Source: Paenarthrobacter sp. A20 (GTDB taxonomy: Bacteria; Actinomycetota; Actinomycetes; Actinomycetales; Micrococcaceae). From it: a stretch of 64,000 bases of DNA. Both the position numbers and the translations under genes were made by a program. Location: positions 682,001-746,000 of the forward strand of contig NZ_JALJWH010000001.1 of assembly GCF_024168825.1 (NCBI RefSeq), given 5' to 3'. The notes below the pieces were generated by a model. The model was not told the DNA's origin, did not search any database, and saw only the letters and a list, made by a program, of their open reading frames with translations. Below are positions 10,446 to 19,202 of this stretch, piece after piece; position 1 is the first letter of the stretch, and every line of letters starts with the position of its first letter.

Positions 10446-11333
10446 ATGAAGCCCAACGCGAGCACTCCCGTCACCGCGGACCTCCTCTGTGATGTCTGCG
10501 GCCAGTTGCCCGAACCGCCCAAGGCCCGACTCACCCTGGCCAACATTGCGGTCATGCTTCCCATCGAGCTGCTGGTCCACGCAGCAGTCGTGGAAACCCA
10601 TCTGCCCTACGTAGCGAAGGTCCTGCTCTTGGCGGTCACCGCCACCGTTCTGGTCATCTGGGTGGCCGAACCCTCAGCAGCGAAAGTACTCAGGCGATGG
10701 TTGCACGCTCCGGCCCTCCGCCAACGACGCACGTTGAATCTGGCACCGTCCTTGTGGCGTGCCCGGACGGTGCTGCTCGACCAGCCCGGGTCCCTGCAGA
10801 AAATCACCCAATCCCTCGCCAAGCTGGATAGCAACATCCTCAGCCTGCACGTCCATCCGATGATGGCAACGGGGGCCGCTGTCGCCGCTCCAAGCGAGAC
10901 CGTCATGGACGAGTTCGTCCTCTCGGCCCCGGGCAATGTCACCGAACAGGAACTGCTGAAAGCACTGCTCGACGGCGGCGGGCGCGAGTCCCACGTTTGG
11001 CCCACCACAGCTCTGGCCATGGCTGACGGCCAAACCAAGGCCCTGAGCCTCGCCACCCGCATCGCCGGTAACCCCAAGGAACTCCCCCACGCGGTCGCCG
11101 AGCTCCTTTCCGCCAAAGTCGTCCCCGTTGATCCCGAGCACCCGGCACCCCACACGAGTTCCGCCGTCGGGCTGTCCGCTGACATCCTCAAGATCCCGAC
11201 GGCCTGGCACGGGCCCTTGGTGTTCTCGCGCCCGGGTGAGCCTTTCACGCCGGCAGAATCGGCGCGGGCGCACAGGCTGGCTGAATTGGCAGAGGTCTTG
11301 GCATACGGTCCGACGGTTTCCGCGGGTTCTTAG
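10446..11333 (+). CDS. Membrane-associated ACT-domain protein of unknown function
   Basis: The 295-residue protein has no clear name. An N-terminal stretch with CDVCGQLPEPP is followed by two close hydrophobic segments, about residues 33-50 (NIAVMLPIELLVHAAVV) and 58-76 (VLLLAVTATVLVIWVAE). From about residue 105 it shows an ACT-like ligand-binding fold (RTVLLDQPGSLQKITQSLAK and DSNILSLHVHPM). The C-terminal third is not assigned. ACT domains usually bind amino acids and regulate metabolism, so this could be a membrane-tethered sensor. It is monocistronic between mscL and a small gene on the other strand. Confidence 0.7.
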   Translation: MKPNASTPVTADLLCDVCGQLPEPPKARLTLANIAVMLPIELLVHAAVVETHLPYVAKVLLLAVTATVLVIWVAEPSAAKVLRRWLHAPALRQRRTLNLAPSLWRARTVLLDQPGSLQKITQSLAKLDSNILSLHVHPMMATGAAVAAPSETVMDEFVLSAPGNVTEQELLKALLDGGGRESHVWPTTALAMADGQTKALSLATRIAGNPKELPHAVAELLSAKVVPVDPEHPAPHTSSAVGLSADILKIPTAWHGPLVFSRPGEPFTPAESARAHRLAELAEVLAYGPTVSAGS

Positions 11334-11381
11334 GACGGCGGGCGGACGGCCGGGAAGGTCCTGGCCGGTGCGCGATGCAGC

Positions 11382-11636
11382 TTAGTTGATCAGCTGGATT
11401 CGAAGGCGCGCTCCACGTTCCTTGGTCACCATCCGCCGTCCAATCGCTCCCTTTTGGGTGAGCCACAGCACGCTGCCGTCAGGAGTTACGGTCTCCACCG
11501 TGCCTTGGTCCACGATGTCGTCACCGCGCCAAATTTGAACAGTTTGGCCAACCAGCAACCTCCAGTTGGTGACGCTCTTACCCTGCGCCGGGACGAAGCG
11601 CGACCCAAACAACGACTCTTTCTTACGGTCTTGCAC
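11382..11636 (-). CDS. Small hypothetical protein (84 residues)
   Basis: Not recognised. The protein is basic (MQDRKKESLFGSRFVP) and then shows alternating hydrophobic strands (VGQTVQIWRGDDIVDQGTVE, DGSVLWLTQ), which suggests a small beta-barrel of SH3 or KOW type. The GTG start has AGGAG seven bases upstream, which strongly supports a real gene. It lies downstream of pntB on the same strand but has its own 105-base leader. Confidence 0.65.
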   Translation of the reverse strand: MQDRKKESLFGSRFVPAQGKSVTNWRLLVGQTVQIWRGDDIVDQGTVETVTPDGSVLWLTQKGAIGRRMVTKERGARLRIQLIN

Positions 11637-11655
11637 TCGACGACTCCTAGCCCGC

Positions 11656-11673
11656 TGTACATGGTTCTGTACA
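11656..11673. promoter_or_regulatory. Duplicated TGTACA palindrome upstream of the 84-residue gene
   Basis: TGTACA occurs twice, at 11656-11661 and 11668-11673, with a six-base spacer, about 20-35 bases before the GTG start of the minus-strand small gene. The placement suits an operator or promoter element. Confidence 0.3.
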
Positions 11674-11741
11674 AGACCTGTGCCCCCACCAATCCGTACG
11701 TGACGCGGTTAAGGGGCCCAAAAAGGAGAAACACGGTTTCC

Positions 11742-13115
11742 CTAGAGTCCCTTCACTGCACCCAGGACCTTGGTCAGCGAATCCTTCGCGTCGCCGAACA
11801 GCAGGGTGGTTTGAGGCTCATAGAGGAGTTCATTTTCAATCCCGGCAAACCCGGGGCGCATGGAGCGTTTGAGGAACACCACCTGGCGGGCATCGGCAAC
11901 CTCCAGGATGGGCATTCCGTAGATCGGCGAGCCCGAGGTGGTCTTCGCTGCGGGGTTGACGACGTCGTTGGCGCCCACCACCAAGGCAACGTCGGCCGTC
12001 TTAAACTCGGAGTTGATGTCGCCCATTTCCTTAAGCGACTCATAGGGAACGTTGGCTTCGGCCAGGAGCACGTTCATATGCCCCGGCATCCTTCCAGCCA
12101 CGGGATGGATGGCGAAATCCACCTCAATACCGCGTGCTTCCAGGGCCAAGGCAAGTTCGGCAGCTGTGTGCTGCCCTTGCGCTACTGCCAGACCGTACCC
12201 CGGCACAATGATGACCCGCTGCGCATAGCCGAGCAGGACTGCCACGTCCTCGGCGCTGGAGGACCGCACCGGCCGCTCACTCAGAGCGGTCGATCCCGCC
12301 GTTGATCCGCCCTTGAACGCCCCGAACATGATGCCTGCGACGCTGCGCCCCATCGCAGCCGCCATGGCCCGGGTAAGGATGGTGCCGGAGGCCCCCACCA
12401 GGGTGCCTGCAACCACAAGCAGGACATTGCCCAGCACCAGCCCCGAGGCTGCCACAGCCAGACCAGTGAAGGCGTTCAGGAGCGAAATGACTATGGGTAC
12501 ATCGGCGCCACCCACAGGGAGCACCAACAGGATTCCGGTAACAAGCCCCAAAACCAACAGGACCAGCGCCAGCACCAAGGATCCGTTGAGGATCACCACG
12601 ACGCCGGCCCCCACGGCTGCCAGCAACACGACGGCCATCAGGACCGGCAGTCCCGGGAATGTGACCGGGCGTGTGGTCATGAGCCCTTGGAGCTTGGCGA
12701 AGGTGACGCCGGAACCCGCGAAGGAGACCGCCCCCACCAACAGCGTGAAGACGATTGCCACCCGAACCCAGGGCTCTTCCGTATGCGAGAGTTCCAGCAA
12801 TGCCACGAGCGCCGCAGCGCCACCGCCCACACCGTTGAAGAGCGCCACGAGCTGGGGCATCTGGGTCATCTGTACCCTGCGGGCCACGGGGGCAGCCACA
12901 CCGGAGCCCACCACGATGGCACCAAGAATCCAGGGAATATTGTCCAGTTTCACGGATACGAATACCGTCACCACTGCCAACAGGGCGCCAAATGCTCCGA
13001 TCAGGTTGCCGCGCCGGGCGGTCCGTGGTGAGTTCAGGCCCTTCAGCGCGAGGATGAAGCACGCCGCCGCCGCAAGGTACAGAAGTGCCGTCCACGTGGG
13101 ATTGAGCAGCGTCAT
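11742..13115 (-). CDS. pntB: NAD(P) transhydrogenase, beta subunit
   Basis: A 457-residue subunit of the proton-translocating transhydrogenase, which exchanges hydride between NADH and NADP. The N-terminal 270 residues hold about eight or nine membrane helices (domain II). The C-terminal NADP-binding domain III shows VIIVPGYGLAVAQGQH and the conserved VALVVGANDVVNPAA. It is the last gene of a three-gene pnt operon and overlaps pntA2 by four bases. Confidence 0.96.
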   Translation of the reverse strand: MTLLNPTWTALLYLAAAACFILALKGLNSPRTARRGNLIGAFGALLAVVTVFVSVKLDNIPWILGAIVVGSGVAAPVARRVQMTQMPQLVALFNGVGGGAAALVALLELSHTEEPWVRVAIVFTLLVGAVSFAGSGVTFAKLQGLMTTRPVTFPGLPVLMAVVLLAAVGAGVVVILNGSLVLALVLLVLGLVTGILLVLPVGGADVPIVISLLNAFTGLAVAASGLVLGNVLLVVAGTLVGASGTILTRAMAAAMGRSVAGIMFGAFKGGSTAGSTALSERPVRSSSAEDVAVLLGYAQRVIIVPGYGLAVAQGQHTAAELALALEARGIEVDFAIHPVAGRMPGHMNVLLAEANVPYESLKEMGDINSEFKTADVALVVGANDVVNPAAKTTSGSPIYGMPILEVADARQVVFLKRSMRPGFAGIENELLYEPQTTLLFGDAKDSLTKVLGAVKGL

Positions 13116-13459
13116 GGGCGTCGCCCCTTAATTGCGGCCCCTGCGGCTCCAGAATCCGTCGGAGCAACTTTCGACGGCGGCCGTTGCCTTCCGCGGAACA
13201 TTTCGAGCATCCGATCGGTCACCACAAAACCGCCGACGAGGTTGGCCGTAGCCAGGACAACCGCGAGGAGCGCGACCGCCAGCACCAACGGGTCTGCAGC
13301 CTGTCCAGCAACGATGATGGCCCCCACCAGGATGATGCCGTGGATGGCGTTGGCGCCGGACATGAGGGGTGTATGCAGTGTGCTGGAAACCTTGGAAACA
13401 ACCTCGAAGCCCACAAAAACGGCCAGCACAGTGATCGTCAGCAAACTCATGCCATCCAT
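13112..13459 (-). CDS. pntAB: NAD(P) transhydrogenase, alpha subunit part 2 (membrane part)
   Basis: A 115-residue membrane protein with three to four helices (LLTITVLAVFVGFEVVSKV, IILVGAIIVAGQA, LALLAVVLATANLVGGFVV). It corresponds to the membrane segment that is fused to the alpha subunit in E. coli but separate in many actinobacteria. It overlaps pntB by four bases and touches the stop of the catalytic alpha part. Confidence 0.93.
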   Translation of the reverse strand: MDGMSLLTITVLAVFVGFEVVSKVSSTLHTPLMSGANAIHGIILVGAIIVAGQAADPLVLAVALLAVVLATANLVGGFVVTDRMLEMFRGRQRPPSKVAPTDSGAAGAAIKGRRP

Positions 13460-14655
13460 CAGCGCACTCCTTCAGGTCCGGGATGAGTACTTCCAGAGGG
13501 TGCCGTTTCGCCGGCGGGCGCGGTGAGTGCTTCCGATGTGGGCGCATGCCGGACCTCGCCATCGTGGGTGAGGCAGGCGCCGGCCACTACTTCGTCGGCA
13601 AAGTCCGGGGCAACCACGCCATCCTTGGTCATGAGCGCCAGCAGGTTGGCCACGTTTTTGGCGTAAAGGCGTGAGGCGTCCGCGGGCATCGCTGACGCGG
13701 CATCCTTGATGCCCACCAGTGTCACCACTCCCTGACCGTCAGCGGTGGGTATGTGGATGTCCTGCCCGGGAATGCTTCCCTCAACATTGCCGCCGGATTC
13801 GGCCGCCAGGTCCACTACCACGGAGCCTGGCCGCATGCCCTGCACCATCTCGCGGCTCACCAGCAGCGGCGCCCTCCGGCCGGGGACGGCGGCCGTTGTG
13901 ATCAACACGTCTGCCTGGGCAACGTGAGGTGCCAGGAGCGCCCGTTGCAAGGCACCGCGGTCCGCGCTCAATTCACGTGCGTACCCACCGGATGCCTCAG
14001 CGGTTTCGAGGTCAAGCTTGATGAACGTTCCGCCCATGGACGCTACTTCGTCAGCCGAAGCCGGGCGGATGTCGTTGCCGGAAACCCGGGCGCCGAGCCG
14101 CTTGGCTGTTCCGATCGCCTGGAGACCGGCCACACCGGCGCCCAACACCAACACGCGGGCCGGTGGGATGGTCCCCGCCGCCGTCATGTACAGCGGGAAG
14201 AACCGGGGCAGCCGCATGGCTGCTTCAAGGACGCACCGATACCCCGCCACCAAGGCCTGGGATGTCAACGCATCCATGGATTGTGCACGCGAAATACGGG
14301 GAACCAGCTCAAGGGCGAAGGATGTGATCCCACCGGCGGCGAGGGCCCTCACGGTAGGCAACTCCGAGGACGGCGACCCCAAGCCGACGGTGACAGAGCC
14401 CCGGCGAAGAGCTCCCACCGTCGACGGTTCCATGGGGCGCACGTGGCAGTAGACATCCAGTGTCCCGAGGTCCAGGGATTGGACCACGGAGGCGCCGGCC
14501 TGCCGGTAATCGTCGTCGCTATGACCGGAGGCTGATCCGGCCCCGGACTCGATCTGAACTTCCAGGCCCAACCCGGCCAATTGCTTGACCGTTTCAGGCG
14601 TGGCGGCCACACGTCGCTCGCCGTCGAGCGCCTCGCGCGCTATGCCTGCTTTCAC
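13459..14655 (-). CDS. pntAA: NAD(P) transhydrogenase, alpha subunit part 1 (NAD-binding)
   Basis: The 398-residue soluble domain I belongs to the alanine-dehydrogenase/PntA fold. It starts VKAGIAREALDGERRVA and contains the NAD-binding glycine motif VLGAGVAGLQAIGTAKRLGA and the Rossmann-adjacent VLITTAAVPGRRAP. I chose the GTG at 14655 because AGAGGGG lies just upstream; an ATG at 14697 would add 14 residues not typical of the family. It is first in the operon pntAA-pntAB-pntB, which makes NADPH from NADH with the proton gradient, useful for the monooxygenases nearby. Confidence 0.93.
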   Translation of the reverse strand: MKAGIAREALDGERRVAATPETVKQLAGLGLEVQIESGAGSASGHSDDDYRQAGASVVQSLDLGTLDVYCHVRPMEPSTVGALRRGSVTVGLGSPSSELPTVRALAAGGITSFALELVPRISRAQSMDALTSQALVAGYRCVLEAAMRLPRFFPLYMTAAGTIPPARVLVLGAGVAGLQAIGTAKRLGARVSGNDIRPASADEVASMGGTFIKLDLETAEASGGYARELSADRGALQRALLAPHVAQADVLITTAAVPGRRAPLLVSREMVQGMRPGSVVVDLAAESGGNVEGSIPGQDIHIPTADGQGVVTLVGIKDAASAMPADASRLYAKNVANLLALMTKDGVVAPDFADEVVAGACLTHDGEVRHAPTSEALTAPAGETAPSGSTHPGPEGVR

Positions 14656-14842
14656 CCGCCACCCCTCTTCCCGAACCCTCCAGAACCCAGTTGGCATGAG
14701 TCTATGACCGCGAAGGTCCGGGCGGGAGTAGGGGGCTGCGCTATGTGCACAACTCCACTAGGGTCGGTGGGAGCTGGGGGCAACCAGCCACCACACCGTC
14801 GACGGGCCGGTTCCGGCCGTGCCGTCGGAAAGGAACGCCACT

Positions 14843-15454
14843 ATGGACACCTTCAAAATCGGTTACTTCGTGGGAAGCCTTGCAAGCAATTCCATCAACA
14901 GGGTCCTTTCCAAGGCGCTGATCAGCGTCGCGCCTCCGGAGCTTGAGTTCCATGAGATCGCCATCAAGGACCTTCCTTTGTACAGTTCGGATTACGACGC
15001 CGATTTCCCCCCGGCCGGCAGGGAATTGAAGGACTCCATTGCGGCATCGGATGGGATCCTGTTCGTCTCCCCCGAATACAACCGCTCCATCCCGGGTGCG
15101 CTCAAGAACGCCATCGACTGGGGTTCGCGCCCGTGGGGCACCAATTCGTTCGCCAGGAAGCCCACCGGAATCATTGGCGCATCACCGGGCGGTATCGGAA
15201 CCGCGGTGATGCAGTCGTCCATGCGGAGTGTATTGAGCTTCCTGGACGCGCCGCAGTTGAACGCGCCTGAGGCTTACATCCGCTTCGTCGCTGATGCGTA
15301 CGACGACGACGGTTCGGTCAAGGACGAAGGAACCGCCGGCCTGTTGCGGCACTACATGGAGGAATACAGCGCCTTCGTGCAGCGCGTCCTTGCCGCCAAC
15401 GCCCCGGGCCACATCGGCGACCAGGAACCGGACTCCGCCAAGCTCACCCGCTAG
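14843..15454 (+). CDS. NAD(P)H-dependent FMN reductase (flavodoxin-like)
   Basis: A 203-residue flavodoxin-fold reductase of the NADPH-dependent FMN reductase family. Visible motifs are the phosphate-binding loop (GSLASNSINR) and the FMN-binding signature SPEYNRSIPGALKNAIDW. It should reduce FMN, quinones or azo compounds with NAD(P)H in the cytoplasm. The ATG at 14843 is preferred, with AAGGA about nine bases upstream; a GTG at 14819 is possible. It is divergent from pnt and converges with the HAD gene, overlapping its end by four bases. Confidence 0.88.
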   Translation: MDTFKIGYFVGSLASNSINRVLSKALISVAPPELEFHEIAIKDLPLYSSDYDADFPPAGRELKDSIAASDGILFVSPEYNRSIPGALKNAIDWGSRPWGTNSFARKPTGIIGASPGGIGTAVMQSSMRSVLSFLDAPQLNAPEAYIRFVADAYDDDGSVKDEGTAGLLRHYMEEYSAFVQRVLAANAPGHIGDQEPDSAKLTR

Positions 15455-16155
15455 GCGCTGGCTGTCCCCGCCGCCAACCGGCCGATGATACTGGTTTCCA
15501 GGTGCTCCAGCAGGTGCCGCGCGTTGTCGTAGACCTCCGCGGCACCTGCCTCGCGCAGCTCCGCCTCGCTGATCCCGCCGCAGGTCAGGGCAATCACGGG
15601 CATGCCGATGGCCGCGCCCGCCTTTACATCCCAGACTGCGTCACCAACAAAAACGGCATCCTCGGGGCTGACGCCGAGCTTCTCCAGGCACGCGACCAGG
15701 ATGTCCGGCGCCGGTTTGCTCTCCTCGGCATCGTCGGAGCTGGTCCAGGCATCAATGGAGGATCCGGCGTCGAGGATGTGGCGGCTCACTTCGAGGTCGC
15801 GCTTTTGCGCTGACGATGCCAGGCCCACAGCCAGGCCTGCCTCGGAGCATGCCGAGAGGAGGTCCCGAACCGATTCGAAGGGCCGCAGCGTGGGCCAGAA
15901 TGTTGAGAAGACAGCCCCGTGGGCCGATTTCAGCTCCTCCTGCATGTCCCGCGGGCAATCAGGCACAAGGCTTTGAATGAGCTTGTCGCCTCCCATGCCT
16001 ACGCGCCGGTGGATGGCGGACATTTCCACGTCCAGCCCTTCCCGTCGGAACGCCTGCCACCACGCCATTGTGTGGAAATAGCTGGAATCAATCAGGGTCC
16101 CGTCCACATCAAAGAGCACGCCGCGTTTCTTTGTTGACGTCGCATCAGCTGCCAC
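15451..16155 (-). CDS. HAD-superfamily phosphatase (phosphoglycolate phosphatase/beta-phosphoglucomutase type)
   Basis: The 234-residue hydrolase starts with motif I FDVDGTLIDS (nucleophile Asp and acid Asp). It has motif II VGLASSAQK, a motif III lysine in ESKPAPDI, and motif IV VFVGDAVWDVKAG, so the catalytic set is complete. The helical cap between motifs I and II places it in subfamily I. The substrate is unknown. The GTG start at 16155 overlaps the end of the upstream DUF1508 gene by about ten bases, which suggests co-transcription. Confidence 0.88.
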   Translation of the reverse strand: MAADATSTKKRGVLFDVDGTLIDSSYFHTMAWWQAFRREGLDVEMSAIHRRVGMGGDKLIQSLVPDCPRDMQEELKSAHGAVFSTFWPTLRPFESVRDLLSACSEAGLAVGLASSAQKRDLEVSRHILDAGSSIDAWTSSDDAEESKPAPDILVACLEKLGVSPEDAVFVGDAVWDVKAGAAIGMPVIALTCGGISEAELREAGAAEVYDNARHLLEHLETSIIGRLAAGTASA

Positions 16156-16426
16156 AGTTGACCACCTTCGCTTGCGCCTGTGCGCCCTGCGCTGCGAGCG
16201 CTGAGTCGATCACGGGCTCTTCCAGCATCAGGACAGCGTATCGCTCCGCGTCAGCGGTACGAACGAGGCCAGTTCCGGCTACTTCCCTGATGGCAGCTAC
16301 TCCCTGAGCAGCCTCATCCACTGACGAAAACCGCTTGGAGAGGCCCATCAACACGTCCTCGCCGTCCACCATCAGAATCCGAAAATCCCCATCAGGCGTT
16401 TCAACCAGTTCCAAATGCCCGGCCAT
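16145..16426 (-). CDS. DUF1508 / YegP-like small protein
   Basis: The 93-residue protein reads MAGHLELVETPDGDFRILMV and contains the strand-strand-helix DUF1508 pattern (GLSKRFSSVDEAAQGVAAIR), here in a single copy. Family members are small stress-linked proteins with no defined biochemical role. GAGGAGGT four bases before the ATG fixes the start. It forms a two-gene operon with the HAD phosphatase. Confidence 0.78.
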   Translation of the reverse strand: MAGHLELVETPDGDFRILMVDGEDVLMGLSKRFSSVDEAAQGVAAIREVAGTGLVRTADAERYAVLMLEEPVIDSALAAQGAQAQAKVVNCGS

Positions 16427-16462
16427 CCCTACCTCCTCGTCTTCGATGCCAACCAGCATAGT

Positions 16463-16484
16463 AAGACTACTTAGTATAAGTCTT
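16463..16484. promoter_or_regulatory. AT-rich inverted repeat in a divergent promoter
   Basis: AAGACT (16463-16468) and AGTCTT (16479-16484) form an inverted repeat around an AT-rich ten-base core (ACTTAGTATA) in the gap between the DUF1508 gene and the F420-oxidoreductase-like gene. The form resembles HxlR/ArsR-type operators; no such regulator is adjacent. Confidence 0.4.
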
Positions 16485-16541
16485 TCAGAAATATTGCGTA
16501 ACGCGGGAAATAGGCGTCTGCAACTTGTTGTTGGCACCCAC

Positions 16542-17183
16542 ATGACAACAATTGGAATCATCGGTGCAGGACACATTGGCAGCCAAGTCGCCCGCAAAGC
16601 GGTGGAACTTGGCTATGACGTCGTCATCAGCAACTCGCGGGGGCCCGAAACGCTGAGCGAACTGGTCGCGGAACTTGGGCCGCGGGCCCGGGCCGCAACG
16701 CCGGCCGAGGCAGCAGCGGCGGGCGATTTCGCCGTCGTGACCGTGCCTCTCAAGAACTATCAAGGCATTCCCACGGAGCCGCTCGAGGGCAAGATCGTCA
16801 TCGACACCAACAACTATTACTGGGAGCGTGACGGCCGCATTCCCGAGCTGGATAACGGCGAAGCCACCACCTCCGGCCTGCTCCAAAAGCACCTCCCCAC
16901 GTCCAAGGTGGCAAAGGGCTTCAACCACATCTTCGCCAAGGAGATCACCACCGACGGCACCCCGTCCGGCACGCCCAACCGACGCGCCCTGGCCACCTCC
17001 AGCGACTTCCCGGAAGCCGCCCAACTCGTCACCAATCTCTACGACGAGTTCGGCTTCGACACCGTCAACATCGGCCCTCTGGAAGACAGCTGGCGCGTCG
17101 AACGGGACCGCCCCGCCTACGTCATCCGGCAGAACGCGGATGAACTCCGCGGGAACCTCGCCAAGGCCACGCGCACGGTCTGA
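16542..17183 (+). CDS. NADPH-dependent F420 reductase-like / dinucleotide-binding oxidoreductase
   Basis: The 213-residue protein starts MTTIGIIGAGHIGSQVARKA, a Rossmann NAD(P)-binding loop, followed by SNSRGPETL, whose Ser-Arg is typical of NADP-preferring members of the NADP-oxidoreductase coenzyme F420-dependent family. The later segment KGFNHIFAKEI also fits that family. Short members are often annotated as putative dinucleotide-binding enzymes and need not use F420. It is monocistronic, divergent from DUF1508, and ends in a hairpin. Confidence 0.82.
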   Translation: MTTIGIIGAGHIGSQVARKAVELGYDVVISNSRGPETLSELVAELGPRARAATPAEAAAAGDFAVVTVPLKNYQGIPTEPLEGKIVIDTNNYYWERDGRIPELDNGEATTSGLLQKHLPTSKVAKGFNHIFAKEITTDGTPSGTPNRRALATSSDFPEAAQLVTNLYDEFGFDTVNIGPLEDSWRVERDRPAYVIRQNADELRGNLAKATRTV

Positions 17184-17198
17184 TCCCCAGCGCACGAC

Positions 17199-17227
17199 GG
17201 CGGGCAAGCACCTTGCGCTTGCCCGCC
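17199..17227 (+). terminator. Hairpin terminator
   Basis: GGCGGGCAAG (17199-17208) pairs perfectly with CTTGCCCGCC (17218-17227), 16 bases after the stop of the upstream oxidoreductase gene. Confidence 0.75.
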
Positions 17228-17395
17228 ACCCTATTCTTGGGCTGCTGCCAGCTGTCTGCCACGGAATAGCGGCGAAAACGGTGTCACGAAACGGGTCCAG
17301 GGCGCACTTTATGGGTGGCTGCTTCCTCAGATGCTTGGCGCATCGGGCATCTGGGGAAGCAGCTTCGCCCCAAGAGCCCCAATCCGAGGAGTCCC

Positions 17396-18178
17396 ATGTC
17401 CACCAAAATCTCCAGCTGGCCCGCAGCAACTCCCATGTGGGTGGACCTGGGTGTTGACCACCTTGCCGAAGCTAAGGCCTTCTACGCAGAACTGTTCGGG
17501 TGGGAATTCGTGTCCGGCGGCAAGGAGGCCGGGGACTACACCCTGGCGTACGTGAGGGGCCGGGCCGTGGCCGGAATAGGTCCCAAACAGGAAGCGGGTA
17601 TGCCCACCGTCTGGACCACGTACCTGGCCTCGGACGATGTTGACCTCACGGCCAAGAAGATCAGCGCAGCCGGAGGGCAGCTTCTGGCTCCTCCCTTTGA
17701 TGTGATGGAATCAGGCCGCATGGCATTGGCCCTGGACAGCGTCGGCGCGGTTTTTGGCGTCTGGCAGGCCGGAGCCCACATCGGGGCTGAACGCGTCAAC
17801 GAGCACGGCGCCCTCTGCTGGAACGAACTCCACACGCGTGAGTACTCCACGGCCCGTTCCTTCTACTCGGAGGTCTTCGACGTCAGCTACCAGGACGTCA
17901 CCGAGGAAGGCCTTGTCTACTCCACTGTGCGCAGGCCGCTGGATGGGCGGGAAGTCGGCGGAATGCACCACGACACCGCTCTTCCCGATGACGCGCCCAA
18001 TCACTGGATGACCTGGTTCGCCAGCGACTACGTCGAAGGTACGGCCACCAGGGCAGTAGAGCTTGGCGCCACCCTGTTGGGCCCAGTGGAGGAAAGTGCC
18101 ATGGGCCGGATGGTGGTCGTGCGGGCGCCCCAGGGTGAGGTATTCGGCGTCATCGACGCGCCACGCATCAGCGAGTAG
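17396..18178 (+). CDS. VOC-family protein with two glyoxalase-like domains
   Basis: The 260-residue protein contains two tandem VOC modules, about residues 10-120 (WVDLGVDHLAEAKAFYAELFGW) and 140-258 (CWNELHTREYSTARSFYSEVF). Each has the beta-alpha-beta pattern of the glyoxalase/bleomycin-resistance/dioxygenase superfamily. The start at 17396 has GAGGAG upstream. Duplicated VOC proteins of this type in actinobacteria are often called hydroxylases or glyoxalases, but the substrate is unknown. It converges with the PaaX-type regulator. Confidence 0.85.
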   Translation: MSTKISSWPAATPMWVDLGVDHLAEAKAFYAELFGWEFVSGGKEAGDYTLAYVRGRAVAGIGPKQEAGMPTVWTTYLASDDVDLTAKKISAAGGQLLAPPFDVMESGRMALALDSVGAVFGVWQAGAHIGAERVNEHGALCWNELHTREYSTARSFYSEVFDVSYQDVTEEGLVYSTVRRPLDGREVGGMHHDTALPDDAPNHWMTWFASDYVEGTATRAVELGATLLGPVEESAMGRMVVVRAPQGEVFGVIDAPRISE

Positions 18179-18194
18179 GGCTGCGGGCGATGAG

Positions 18195-19079
18195 TCAGGC
18201 CGCAGCAGGATTCAAGGCCTCGGTGATGATCTCATGTGCGTGGGCCGCGGCGAGGGGTGCGGCCAGGCGGTGCACCGCTTGGAACGTGCGGCGAACAGCC
18301 GGTCCGTGCCACTCAGGCGGAAGGTAGTCGGCGGGCAGGTTCGGGTCCCGGTACGGGAACTTGCGCCACATGGTGAGCATCGGAATGTAGTAGCGGAAAG
18401 CGTCCCGCCGCAGCTCTGCCGTGGACTCAGCCAGAGCCTTTTCAGGATCGTCACCGACTCGCTCGGTCCATTGCCGCTCCGCACCTTCATACAACTCAAG
18501 GAACTCGGTGAACTGCTCATCGAGTTCCTTGAGGTCCCACCATTCCGAGATTTTGGGCCGCATGGGACCGTCGAAAACGTAGTCACTCCGGAACAGATCC
18601 ACAAACTCGATCAGTCCCCCGGCAGTGAGCCGTTCCCGGGCTTGCTCCAGCTTGTGGGCCGGCGCGATCCACACGCCGTTGGCCACGGAACCAAACCCCA
18701 ACGCCAGCAACGCAGAACGCAGTTGGTGCCTGCGGTTGCGCATCGATTCCGGCACCGAGAAGACAGCCAGCACCCACGTGTCCACCGGGGCGGGCGGTTC
18801 CGGTGCGAAGATCCGCCGGTCACCTTCACGGAACACATCGCTGATGGACTCGGAAATCTTGTACTTGGCGATTCCGCCTTCCCGGACACTCTTCAGCACG
18901 CCCTTGGCCTTGAGCCTGGAAACCGAGGACCTCACACCCGGAGCGTCGTAACCGAGCGAGCCCAGCATGGAGATCAGCGCGGAGACCGGCAAGGCATCGC
19001 CGGCGTTCCGGCCATAAAGGCCGAAGATCGTAACGAGCAGCTGCTGGTGGCGCACCGCGGGTGCCGGAACGGCGAACAT
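18195..19079 (-). CDS. PaaX-family transcriptional regulator
   Basis: The 294-residue repressor has an N-terminal winged helix (QQLLVTIFGLYGR onward and SSVSRLKAKGVL), a central PaaX domain (TWVLAVFSVPESMRNRR) and the C-terminal PaaX domain (FRYYIPMLTMWRKFPYRDP, LPPEWHG). PaaX proteins commonly sense aryl-CoA thioesters such as phenylacetyl-CoA. No paa genes are present here, but a CoA-thioester aromatic operon begins (3' end) about 800 bases away, so an aryl-CoA of that pathway is a plausible ligand. It lies between two VOC genes. Confidence 0.88.
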   Translation of the reverse strand: MFAVPAPAVRHQQLLVTIFGLYGRNAGDALPVSALISMLGSLGYDAPGVRSSVSRLKAKGVLKSVREGGIAKYKISESISDVFREGDRRIFAPEPPAPVDTWVLAVFSVPESMRNRRHQLRSALLALGFGSVANGVWIAPAHKLEQARERLTAGGLIEFVDLFRSDYVFDGPMRPKISEWWDLKELDEQFTEFLELYEGAERQWTERVGDDPEKALAESTAELRRDAFRYYIPMLTMWRKFPYRDPNLPADYLPPEWHGPAVRRTFQAVHRLAAPLAAAHAHEIITEALNPAAA

Positions 19080-19202
19080 CGAAAGAGCCTCATTTCCGCG
19101 CCCCCATCAGGCGCCAGTCCAGTTCATCATAGGTGCGGGACCGTGTGTGGTCGGCGTAGGCTGAGCGCCATCCGGCCACTTACTCCATGGAGGTCCCACG
19201 CC

